Assembly (NCBI RefSeq): GCF_002086695.1
Contig: NZ_MVIH01000025.1
Coordinates: 1 to 40,969, forward strand
Source: Mycolicibacterium rhodesiae
GTDB taxonomy: Bacteria > Actinomycetota > Actinomycetes > Mycobacteriales > Mycobacteriaceae
DNA length: 40,969 nucleotides
Reading direction: 5' to 3'
The position numbers and the translations under genes are program-made. The notes beneath the pieces were generated by a model, which was not told the origin of the DNA, searched no databases, and saw only the letters and a list, made by a program, of their open reading frames with translations. Each line of letters starts with the position of its first letter. Within the stretch, counting starts at the first letter, position 1. Of the stretch, positions 25,479 through 32,554 are shown piece by piece.

Positions 25479-25868
25479 TCAGGTGCCGGGTGCGACGCCC
25501 ACCGGGCGGGACGCCTCCAAAGCGGATTTCACCTCGAACGCCATCCGTTTACCGGCCACCCGACGCTGATGCGTGAGCTTGGCGAGGTTCATCTTGGCCA
25601 GCTGCCAGGCCGCCACCCCGGAGGGCTCGGCGTGCAGAAAATAGTGCAGCAGCACGCCGTCGAGCACCGGCTCCAGCCAGATCTCCATGGTGCCGGTCAG
25701 CGGGCCGGTCACCGTCCACCGCACCCCCTTGTCGGCACGGTCCTCGACGACCTCGAGACGCAGGTCCGGCCACCACCGCCGCCAGCTCGCCCGGTCCGCG
25801 ACCGCGCGCCCGACCGCCGCCGGATCTGCCGCGACAAATGTCTCGTCGGCGACCTGGATGCTGTTCAT
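25479..25868 (-). CDS. SRPBCC-family protein (Rv2186c family)
   Basis: 129 residues, ATG 25868. The polyketide-cyclase/START-like fold is suggested by ETFVAADPAAVGRAVADRASWRRWWPDL at the N-terminus, WTVTGPLTGTMEIWLEPVLDG in the middle strands, and the C-terminal helix with QLAKMNLAKLTHQRRVAGKRMAFEVKSAL. First gene of the minus-strand group that continues with a second SRPBCC protein, an ArsA-like ATPase, a CxxC protein and a PlsC acyltransferase. It diverges from fadD15, 65 bases away, which fits a lipid-related role. Confidence 0.85.
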   Translation of the reverse strand: MNSIQVADETFVAADPAAVGRAVADRASWRRWWPDLRLEVVEDRADKGVRWTVTGPLTGTMEIWLEPVLDGVLLHYFLHAEPSGVAAWQLAKMNLAKLTHQRRVAGKRMAFEVKSALEASRPVGVAPGT

Positions 25869-25921
25869 GCCAACAGCTTCACATATCGGGTCCGTGGCCG
25901 GGGTGCCTGGTTGCCGGTGAC

Positions 25922-25927
25922 TACGCT
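25922..25927 (+). promoter_or_regulatory. -10 element of a probable leaderless fadD15 promoter
   Basis: TACGCT followed by exactly six bases (GTTGAC) and ATG 25934. The fit in sequence and spacing to a leaderless mycobacterial promoter is good; there is no ribosome site before the ATG. Confidence 0.6.
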
Positions 25928-25933
25928 GTTGAC

Positions 25934-27733
25934 ATGCGTGAGTACACCGTTCCGGCGTCGTTCACCATCGGCGAGCACGACAATGTCGTCAGTTCGGTGT
26001 ACGACCACGAGCGCACCGATCCCAGCTACGTGATCGTCCAACGGCTGGTCGACGGCGGTTGGACCGACGTGACGTGTGCCGAGGTCGCCGCCCAGATCCG
26101 CTCGGCGGCGCTGGGATTGATCGCCGAAGGCGTGCAGGCGGGCGACCGGGTGGCAATCCTGTCGGCGACCCGCTACGAGTGGGTGATCCTCGACTACGCG
26201 ATCCTGTCGGTCGGCGGGGTGACGGTGCCCATCTACGAGACGTCCTCGGCCGAACAGATCCGCTGGGTTCTCCAGGACTCCGGTGCCGTGCTGGTGTTCA
26301 CCGAGACCGAGTCCCACGCGCAGATGGTCTCAGAACTCACCGACGAGCTGCCGGACCTGCGCAAGGCGCTGCGGATCGAGTCCTCGGGCCCCACCGCGCT
26401 CGACGAGCTGGCCGAGGCCGCCGCCGGTGCCGAACCCGCAGAGCTGGAGCGGCGGTTGGCGGCGTTGCGTTCGGCCGACCCGGCGACGCTGATCTACACC
26501 TCGGGCACCACCGGCCGACCCAAGGGCGTCCAGCTCACCCATGCCAATCTGCTGTTCGAAACCCGCGGCACCACAACATGTTTCCCGACGCTACTGCGAC
26601 AACACGAGCGGCTGCTGGTCTTTTTGCCGTTGGCGCATGTGTTGGCACGCGCCCTGTCCATGACCGCGTTCGCCAACAAGGTGACGCTCGGCTACACCAG
26701 CGACATCAAGAACCTGGTGCCGATGCTGCAGTCGTTCAAGCCGACGATCGTGGTGTCTGTACCGCGAGTGTTCGAAAAGGTCTACAACACAGCCGAATTG
26801 AACGCCCGCAACAGCGGCAGGGGTCCGGTCTTCGAGCTGGCCGTCAAGACCGCGATTGCCTACAGCGAGGCGCTGGCCGGCGACGGCCCCAACCTGCTGC
26901 TCAAGCTCGGCCACGCCGTGTTCGACCGACTGGTGTACAGCAAGCTGCGCGCCGCCCTCGGTGGGGACTGCCACGCCGCGATCTCGGGCGGCGCGCCGTT
27001 GGGCAAGCGACTCGGCCACTTCTACCGCGGCGCCGGGCTGTCGATCTACGAGGGCTACGGGCTGACCGAGACCAGCGCGGCGATCACGGTGAACCGAATC
27101 GGCGAGCTCAAGGTCGGCACGGTCGGAAAGTTGGTGCCGGGCAACAGCATGGCGCTCGCCGAGGACGGCGAGCTTCTGGTCTCCGGTGGCGTCGTGTTCG
27201 CCGGCTACTGGCGCAACGAGAAAGCGACCGGCGAAGCGATCGTCGACGGCTGGTTCCACACCGGGGATTTGGCCCGCATCGACGCCGACGGCTTCGTGTC
27301 GATCACCGGCCGCAAGAAAGAGATCATCGTCACCGCGGGCGGCAAGAACGTCGCCCCCGCGGTGCTCGAAGATGCCCTGCGAGCTCATCCGCTGATCAGC
27401 CAGGCGATGGCCGTGGGCGACAACCAGCCGTTCATCGGTGCCCTGATCGCCATCGACCCCGAGGCGTTCGAGGTGTGGAAGACCCAGCACGGCAAGGCCG
27501 CCGGCGCCTCGGTAGGTGATCTGCGGACGGATCCCGATCTGGTCGCCGAGGTCGAGTTGGCCGTCAAGGACGCGAATCAGCATGTGTCCCATGCCGAATC
27601 GATACGCAAGTTCCGCATCCTGCCGGATGACTTCACCGTGCAGACTGGTGAGCTGACCCCGACGCTGAAAGTCAAGCGCAATGTGGTGGCGGAGAAGTTC
27701 GCCGACGAGATCGGAGCGATCTATGCAAAGTAG
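25934..27733 (+). CDS. fadD15: FadD15, long-chain fatty-acid--CoA ligase
   Basis: Activates long-chain fatty acids to acyl-CoA through an acyl-adenylate. 599 residues. AMP-binding signature YTSGTTGRPKGVQLTH near 195-210, EGYGLTETSAA, the adenylate-binding GWFHTGDLARID, and ITGRKKEIIVTAGGKNVAPA with the hinge to the C-terminal domain. ATG 25934 chosen from homolog length and the -10 element immediately upstream; the frame remains open to 25838 without conserved content. The downstream secreted-protein gene begins 11 bases before its stop codon, so the two are coupled. Confidence 0.95.
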   Translation: MREYTVPASFTIGEHDNVVSSVYDHERTDPSYVIVQRLVDGGWTDVTCAEVAAQIRSAALGLIAEGVQAGDRVAILSATRYEWVILDYAILSVGGVTVPIYETSSAEQIRWVLQDSGAVLVFTETESHAQMVSELTDELPDLRKALRIESSGPTALDELAEAAAGAEPAELERRLAALRSADPATLIYTSGTTGRPKGVQLTHANLLFETRGTTTCFPTLLRQHERLLVFLPLAHVLARALSMTAFANKVTLGYTSDIKNLVPMLQSFKPTIVVSVPRVFEKVYNTAELNARNSGRGPVFELAVKTAIAYSEALAGDGPNLLLKLGHAVFDRLVYSKLRAALGGDCHAAISGGAPLGKRLGHFYRGAGLSIYEGYGLTETSAAITVNRIGELKVGTVGKLVPGNSMALAEDGELLVSGGVVFAGYWRNEKATGEAIVDGWFHTGDLARIDADGFVSITGRKKEIIVTAGGKNVAPAVLEDALRAHPLISQAMAVGDNQPFIGALIAIDPEAFEVWKTQHGKAAGASVGDLRTDPDLVAEVELAVKDANQHVSHAESIRKFRILPDDFTVQTGELTPTLKVKRNVVAEKFADEIGAIYAK

Positions 27734-28202
27734 GTTCTTGGTGACCGGTGCCGTCGGCGCCTTCGCCGTGACGGCGTCGCTGTTTTCGTGCGGAGTCGCG
27801 TCCGCGGATGCCTACGCAGGCGAGACCTACAGCGACGCGGCCGGCGCGCTGAGCGGGTCCGGCATGACCGTCGTCGTCGGTGGACGCGTCGGGTCCGAAC
27901 TGCCCACCGAAGAGTGCATCGTCACCCGGTCGCAGAAGGCGCCCTGGGTCAAAGGCAGCAACTTCCAGCAGGTGAACAACACCATGCTGCTCTTCCTGAA
28001 CTGCAATGCCGCCGTGGCGACGGCGGGCAAACCCGGCAACTCGGCGGCCAGCCCGGAGGGGCAGCAGGCGCTCAAAGACGAACAGGCATATGAATGGAAG
28101 AGCACGACCGAGGACGGCGCCGCGTGGTGTGCCGAGAACATGAAGGCACATCCCACCTGGACGGGTAACGCATTCGACGGCTGCCCGGGCACCGGCACCT
28201 AG
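27723..28202 (+). CDS. Secreted cysteine-containing protein, unknown function
   Basis: 159 residues, ATG 27723 with CGGAG seven bases upstream, inside the end of fadD15. The N-terminus is a clear Sec signal (MQSRFLVTGAVGAFAVTASL...) with likely cleavage after ASA (~28); LFSC at 20-23 is a marginal lipobox, so lipidation cannot be excluded. The mature part has four cysteines (65, 94, 136, 154), enough for two disulfides, and motifs LPTEECIVTRSQKAPW and FLNCNAAVATAGKPGNS. I recall similar small secreted proteins in mycobacteria but no function. M. tuberculosis has nothing between fadD15 and pimB', as far as I remember. Its TAG and that of the facing cutinase gene lie in the same four bases, CTAG. 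Confidence 0.85.
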   Translation: MQSRFLVTGAVGAFAVTASLFSCGVASADAYAGETYSDAAGALSGSGMTVVVGGRVGSELPTEECIVTRSQKAPWVKGSNFQQVNNTMLLFLNCNAAVATAGKPGNSAASPEGQQALKDEQAYEWKSTTEDGAAWCAENMKAHPTWTGNAFDGCPGTGT

Positions 28203-28864
28203 AGCAGGCCGGCGACGAAGCCGGCCGCCTGGTCGGGGTACGGCGGCAGCTCGTAGTTGCTATGGGCGGCGCGGTCGAGGCCCGGCGAGCAGATCGGGTC
28301 GCCGCCGCTGCAGAGGTCGATGGCGCGGCCTGCGAACTGGCCGGTGTTCGACAGCGGGGTGCCGAACCGGGCACCCGGGTTGCCGAACACCGCGACGGCC
28401 GCGATCTGACCGGCGGCGGCCGGCGGCAGCGGCGCAGCCGAACCGATGCTGCCGATGCGCTGCCCCACCGGCGGGACGCCGGCCAGCATGGACACCGCCG
28501 CCGCCCCTTGGGAGAACCCGCCGAGCACCAGGGTGGTCTGCGGGCAGCGGGCACCCATGTCCGCGATGCGGGCGGCTGCGTCGTCGGCGCCGGACGCCGC
28601 GGCGAGGAAGTTGAAGCTGGCCGGGTAGTTCACTGCGTAGGTGCCCATGCTGCGCCCGCCCAGGCGGGGTGCGAGCGCGTCGACGAAGGCCTGTCCGACC
28701 CGCCCCAGGCCGGGTGGCTCACCGGTGCCGCGGGCGAAGATCACCTCGACGTCGGGACAGTCGTCGGCCGACGCGGCGCCGACCGGGCCCACCATCGTTG
28801 CGACGGTCGCCAGAACGGCGCCGAACGCGGCGACCCGGGTTCTGCTCATCGTGAGCATCGTCAC
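28199..28864 (-). CDS. Secreted cutinase-family serine hydrolase
   Basis: Cutinase-like (CULP) alpha/beta hydrolase acting on lipid esters outside the membrane. 221 residues from GTG 28864, which overlaps the pimB' stop by four bases; ATG 28858 and ATG 28849 are alternatives. A signal peptide ends near GAASAD (~33). The domain has VIFARGTGEPPG at its start, the nucleophile elbow GGFSQGAA (Ser118), Asp189 in GGDPIC and His201 in AHSNY, completing the Ser-Asp-His triad, and four cysteines (36, 107, 185, 192) placed as in cutinases for two disulfides. It is coupled to pimB', although one is secreted and the other cytosolic. No cutinase stands here in M. tuberculosis as I recall. Confidence 0.93.
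   Translation of the reverse strand: MTMLTMSRTRVAAFGAVLATVATMVGPVGAASADDCPDVEVIFARGTGEPPGLGRVGQAFVDALAPRLGGRSMGTYAVNYPASFNFLAAASGADDAAARIADMGARCPQTTLVLGGFSQGAAAVSMLAGVPPVGQRIGSIGSAAPLPPAAAGQIAAVAVFGNPGARFGTPLSNTGQFAGRAIDLCSGGDPICSPGLDRAAHSNYELPPYPDQAAGFVAGLL
28207..28226. terminator. GC hairpin just after the convergent stop codons
   Basis: GGCCGGC and GCCGGCC pair perfectly around the six-base loop GACGAA, five bases after the stop of the secreted-protein gene. It lies within the last codons of the cutinase gene and has no T-run, so it is at best a weak terminator or RNA-stabilising hairpin for the plus-strand transcript. Confidence 0.35.
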
Positions 28865-30009
28865 ACGGCGTGGTCGGCCACGCGTAGGAGTTCGGAAAGC
28901 CGCGCGGTGTGCGCCGCCCAGTTCCAGTCCGCTTCGACCCACCTCCTGCCGGCCTCCCCCATCCGCGCGCCGAGCGCGGGGTCGCCGAGGATGTCCGACA
29001 CGGCCTCGGTGATCTCCTCGACCGAGCGTCCGTTCACCACCCGTCCGGTTTCGCCGTCCTTCACCGCCTCGGGGGCACCACCGGAGTCGCCGGCCACCAC
29101 CGGCACGCCCGCGGCCGAGGCCTCCAGGAACACGATGCCGAGTCCCTCCACGTCGAGCCCGGAACCCCTTGTGCGGCAAGGCATTGCGAAGACATCGGCC
29201 ATCGCGTAGTGGGCCGGCAGCTCGGCGCTGGGCACCGCCCCGGTGAACACCACGTCGTCGGTGACACCCACCTGCGCGGCGAGCTTGTGCAGGTCGTCGG
29301 CGTAGGGCCCGTTGCCGACGATCGCCAGTACGGCGTCGGGCACCCGGCGGCGGATGCCGGGCAGTGCCTTGATGAGCATGTCCTGGCCTTTGCGCGGCAC
29401 CAGCCGCGACACGCAGACCACGGTGGGCCGCTCGCCGAGGCCGTAACGAGCGCGCAGCTCCGCCCGGGCCGCGGGATCTGGACGGAAACGGTCGGCATCG
29501 ACCCCGGGGGGCAGATGCTCCAGCGCGGCGTCCGGCCCGAACGCCGAGGCGAACCGTCCGCGGGTGTAGTGACTGACGAATGTCACGACGTCGGTGGTGT
29601 CGCCGATGCGGCGTAGCGCGGAACGCGCGATCGGCAGCATCGACCAGCCCACTTCGTGGCCATGGGTACTGGCCACCACCCGGCGTGCGCCGGCGCCACG
29701 GGCCCGGCCGGCGAGCAGCGCCAACGGGGCGGCGGCCCCGAACCACACCGTGTCGATGTCGTGCTTGCCGATCAGTTCACGCATCCGGCGGTCCACGCCG
29801 GGCTCGGGCAGCATCAGCGTGCCGGGGTGGCGAACGATGCGGTAGCCGGCCGCCTGGTCGTAGGCCTGCGCGTCCTTCCACGTCGGGGCGTAGACGGTGA
29901 GCTGGTGTTCGCCACTGTCGGCGAGCCGTCTGACGAACTGCTCCAAGTAGGACTGGATACCGCCCCGGCGGGGTGGAAAGTCATTGGTGACCAGCAGGAC
30001 TCGCGTCAT
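28861..30009 (-). CDS. pimB': PimB', GDP-mannose-dependent PIM1 alpha-1,6-mannosyltransferase
   Basis: Adds the second mannose to phosphatidylinositol mannoside at the inner leaflet, an early step towards PIMs, LM and LAM. 382 residues, GT4 / GT-B fold. N-terminal domain MTRVLLVTNDFPPRRGG (residues 1-17) with the Gly-rich loop; STHGHEVGWSMLP; FVSHYTRGRF; C-terminal domain with CVSRLVPRKGQDMLI and the E-x7-E-type donor motif in GLGIVFLEASA. ATG 30009. TAGCGT eight bases upstream overlaps the stop codon of the preceding gene and may be a -10 for a leaderless transcript. MptA and MptC, encoded earlier in the window, act later in the same pathway. Confidence 0.95.
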   Translation of the reverse strand: MTRVLLVTNDFPPRRGGIQSYLEQFVRRLADSGEHQLTVYAPTWKDAQAYDQAAGYRIVRHPGTLMLPEPGVDRRMRELIGKHDIDTVWFGAAAPLALLAGRARGAGARRVVASTHGHEVGWSMLPIARSALRRIGDTTDVVTFVSHYTRGRFASAFGPDAALEHLPPGVDADRFRPDPAARAELRARYGLGERPTVVCVSRLVPRKGQDMLIKALPGIRRRVPDAVLAIVGNGPYADDLHKLAAQVGVTDDVVFTGAVPSAELPAHYAMADVFAMPCRTRGSGLDVEGLGIVFLEASAAGVPVVAGDSGGAPEAVKDGETGRVVNGRSVEEITEAVSDILGDPALGARMGEAGRRWVEADWNWAAHTARLSELLRVADHAV

Positions 30010-30020
30010 CGCCGTACACG

Positions 30021-30707
30021 CTAGCCGGTCAGCCACTGCGCCCAGCGGGCGCGTAGCTCGGCGATATCGGTGTTCAGCGCCCTGCGCACGGCCGTCGCGA
30101 AGTCGCCGTGGCCTGGACCGCACGCCTCGGTGTAGAGCCTTCGCAATGCGTCGACGCCGTAGGTATCGGCCACGAACCGGGCGAACCACCAGGCCCGGTC
30201 GTAGCCGTGGGCACGCAGCGGTCCGGCGGCGTCCAGGTCGGCGTCGGCGGGTAGCCCGGTGTCCGCGGCGGCGCCCGGGGGTAGCGGCGTCGGCGGGCGG
30301 GCCACGAAATCGGCCACCCCTTCGACCAGCCAGCGCGGAGCGTCCAGCGCGGTGTCGGCGCGGGCGGCGAGGTGAAACAGCTCGTGGGTCAACACGATTC
30401 GCAGCGCTTGATCGCTCATCGCGACGGCGCCCGGGGCGAACACCATGCGCTGCCCGCCGGCCCGATGGTGGGCGAAATCGACCTGGTCGGCGACCGAGAC
30501 CGCCGCGATGTCCTGCCACTGACCGCGCGGATCCAGGCCCGCCTGGGCGACAAACTCCTGCGGCGAGCCGGTGGCGATGATGACGATCTCGCGATCCCAG
30601 TCGGTGCCCCAGAACTTCTCGACGGCGGCGACAGCGTCACCGATGTCGCCGGCGATCCGGGTGAGCAGGCCGTCGGTGCGGTCTCCACCGAGGCTGATCA
30701 GTCGCAC
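30021..30707 (-). CDS. Secreted HExxH metallopeptidase-like protein (Rv2189c family), start unresolved
   Basis: Gluzincin-like protein. From GTG 30707 there are 228 residues with THELFHLAARAD (zinc motif HELFH at ~108-112) and, 16 residues later, PRWLVEGVADFVA, whose Glu is the expected third zinc ligand. The same frame is open upstream to the end of ripC and encodes a basic-hydrophobic stretch (TDAPRRRRAFAAVLAVVL, then GGSALVAAPAA) that looks like a genuine signal peptide, but it contains no ATG, GTG or TTG. The real start may therefore be a non-standard codon, or translation may enter from ripC. The coordinates given are for the first canonical codon. Confidence 0.8.
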   Translation of the reverse strand: MRLISLGGDRTDGLLTRIAGDIGDAVAAVEKFWGTDWDREIVIIATGSPQEFVAQAGLDPRGQWQDIAAVSVADQVDFAHHRAGGQRMVFAPGAVAMSDQALRIVLTHELFHLAARADTALDAPRWLVEGVADFVARPPTPLPPGAAADTGLPADADLDAAGPLRAHGYDRAWWFARFVADTYGVDALRRLYTEACGPGHGDFATAVRRALNTDIAELRARWAQWLTG

Positions 30708-30870
30708 GGTGCGGCCGTCGCCGACGACCAGGGGCGACGGTGCGGGAACGGCGGAGCGCGGCGACGGCGGAGTCGCCGCGGGAGCGGCTACCAGTGCGGA
30801 GCCACCGAGCAGCTCAGTGATCAGAACGACGGCCAGGACGGCCGCGAATGCGCGCCGTCGCCGGGGTGCG

Positions 30871-32043
30871 TCAGTAGCGACGGACGTTGTAGATCGGGGC
30901 GTTGTTGACCGGAGCGATCATCACCGGCCGGCCGAACGTCGAGGCGTGGACCATCATCCCGTCACCGATGTAGATCGCCGAGTGCGAGGCGTCGGAGTAG
31001 TAGTTCACGACGTCGCCGGGCTGCATCTGATCCATCGAGACCGGCTGGCCACCGGCGGCCAGCGCCTGGCTGGAATGCGGCAGGAAGATGCCGGCCTGCT
31101 GGAAGGCCCACATCACCAAACCGGAGCAGTCGAATTGATTGGGACCCGATCCACCCCAGACGTACGGATCACCGATCCGGGTCAGCGCCGCCTGGACAGC
31201 GACGGCGGCCTGTTCGCCGCCACCGCCAGGCGTCGGTACGGCGGCCATCGGCGTCACCTGGGCGGCGTCCGGCGGCGGCGGGGCATCCGGTGCCGGCGGC
31301 AGCGCATCGGGCGGCGGCACATCGTTGAGCGGGGGCAGGCCCGCAGGCGCGGGAGCGGCCAGGATGTCCGCCGGCGGCACGGGACCGGGCGCGGCCAGCG
31401 CGGTGCGCTGCTCCGGGGTGAGGGTCTGGTACCGCGACTTCACGACCGAGATCTGCACCTGCAGCTGGGACTGCTTGCGCTGCAGGTCGGCGCGGACCGC
31501 GGCAGCCTGCTCGGCGGCCGTCTTGGCCTCGCCCGCCGACTTGGCGGATTCAGCCTCGGCCTGGCGCAGCTGGTCGTTCAGCTGGCGGTAGCTCTGCATC
31601 TGGGCGGCCATCTCGGTGGCCATCACCCGCTGCACCGCCATCTTGTCGATCAGACCCTGGGGCGACTCGGCGGTCAGGATGGCGTTCAGGCCGTCGGTGC
31701 GGCCGCCCATGTAGACCGCGGCAGCAAATTTGTCGACCGCAGCCTGGTAGGTCGCCAACTGGGCCTTTGCGCTGTCAGCTGCGGCGAGGTCATCGGTGTG
31801 CTTCTTCTCCGCAACGGTTTCGGCCTGCAGCTTCTTGTCAAGATCGAGCTGAGCGGAATGCATTGACTCGGTGAGCTGTTCTGCCTGTCGTGACAGTTCG
31901 TTCAGCTTGGCCACACCGTCTTCGGCGGGGTCGGCATGCGAGGCACCGGAGATAACGGCGGAGAGGACCAGGAAGCCCGCAATCCCACCAACTAGAGGGC
32001 GCTTGAGAACGCGTTTAGTCAGGTATCTGCGGTCAGAGCTCAA
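30871..32043 (-). CDS. ripC: RipC, NlpC/P60 peptidoglycan endopeptidase
   Basis: Secreted hydrolase cutting the peptide stem of peptidoglycan; in M. tuberculosis it is activated by FtsEX. 390 residues: signal peptide (cleavage near GASHADP, ~37), long coiled coil (~40-215), Pro/Ala-rich linker (~216-275), and a C-terminal NlpC/P60 domain with GDPYVWGGSGPNQFDCSGLV (catalytic Cys306), DASHSAIYIG (His354) and VHAST (His366). TTG start at 32043 preceded by AAAGGA at about eight bases. The gene ends TAC TGA C, directly before the signal-like frame of the HExxH protein. Confidence 0.95.
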   Translation of the reverse strand: MSSDRRYLTKRVLKRPLVGGIAGFLVLSAVISGASHADPAEDGVAKLNELSRQAEQLTESMHSAQLDLDKKLQAETVAEKKHTDDLAAADSAKAQLATYQAAVDKFAAAVYMGGRTDGLNAILTAESPQGLIDKMAVQRVMATEMAAQMQSYRQLNDQLRQAEAESAKSAGEAKTAAEQAAAVRADLQRKQSQLQVQISVVKSRYQTLTPEQRTALAAPGPVPPADILAAPAPAGLPPLNDVPPPDALPPAPDAPPPPDAAQVTPMAAVPTPGGGGEQAAVAVQAALTRIGDPYVWGGSGPNQFDCSGLVMWAFQQAGIFLPHSSQALAAGGQPVSMDQMQPGDVVNYYSDASHSAIYIGDGMMVHASTFGRPVMIAPVNNAPIYNVRRY

Positions 32044-32101
32044 AATTGCGTTCCTTTAAGTGCCGTCGACGTTGATGCATCGAGTGCCTTAGGTCTCGAA
32101 C

Positions 32102-32131
32102 AGGTTACGAAATGGCATCGGCGTTGTCCAA
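32102..32131 (-). promoter_or_regulatory. Candidate sigma-A promoter of ripC
   Basis: On the minus strand TTGGAC (complement of 32126-32131) and TAACCT (complement of 32102-32107) are separated by 18 bases, a fair housekeeping promoter. It would give a leader of about 50 bases before TTG 32043. The rest of 32132-32220 has several GTG-containing words but no structure I can name. Confidence 0.45.
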
Positions 32132-32220
32132 ACGTGGGGCGGAAATTCAGCAGACTCTCAGCCACCCAAGCCACACCAGTCACAACCTGCCAACCAACCT
32201 AGCAGGACGCGGCCTCAGCG

Positions 32221-32442
32221 CTAGCTGGCCAGCCCCCGCCCCCCGGCGCGGTGGATCGGCACCAGCCGCAACTTCGGCGCCAGGCCCGCCTCAGCGAGCA
32301 CCTCCAGGGCCGCTCGTTCGTCTTCCAGCAAAGTTTCCGGGACACCGAGCAATACGCTCACCACACAGTCGCGACAACCAGGGCCGCGCACCGCACAGTC
32401 GTCGCAGTCGATGACGACCGGTTCGGCTGGCTCCATTCCCAT
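32221..32442 (-). CDS. 73-residue CxxC protein, unknown function
   Basis: Small acidic protein from ATG 32442, which has AAGGAG seven bases upstream, a better ribosome site than most genes here. IDCDDCAVRGPGCRDCVVS contains four cysteines as C-x2-C-x6-C-x2-C, a layout that could bind zinc or an iron-sulfur cluster; the rest is a helix (LLEDERAALEVLAEAGL) and a basic end (PKLRLVPIHRAGG). No known domain. It ends 177 bases before ripC and diverges from the nuclease fusion gene 113 bases away. I believe similar short proteins occur at this site in other mycobacteria. Confidence 0.82.
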   Translation of the reverse strand: MGMEPAEPVVIDCDDCAVRGPGCRDCVVSVLLGVPETLLEDERAALEVLAEAGLAPKLRLVPIHRAGGRGLAS

Positions 32443-32540
32443 CTCGGGACTCCTTCTATCGAGTTGGCCGCACGCTATCGCCGGCCACCGACAAGTCCGC
32501 CCCATCGGAGTGGCACCGACACGTTGTCGGTGGGGCTGCC

Positions 32541-32546
32541 TACCGT
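32541..32546 (+). promoter_or_regulatory. -10 element upstream of the exonuclease/GIY-YIG gene
   Basis: TACCGT stands eight bases before GTG 32555. The spacing is one or two bases longer than the best leaderless cases, so the transcript may start at, or just before, the GTG. Confidence 0.4.
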
Positions 32547-32554
32547 CAGTCGCT

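Noticed and set aside
28861..30519. pimB' extended N-terminally to 30519
   Set aside because: The additional residues are Arg/Ala/Gly-rich, lie over the HExxH gene, and the GT4 fold begins exactly at ATG 30009.
32044..32220. Possible c-di-AMP (ydaO-type) riboswitch in the ripC leader
   Set aside because: Such elements precede some actinobacterial wall-hydrolase genes, but I could not find the conserved helices, and the predicted promoter leaves a leader of only about 50 bases.
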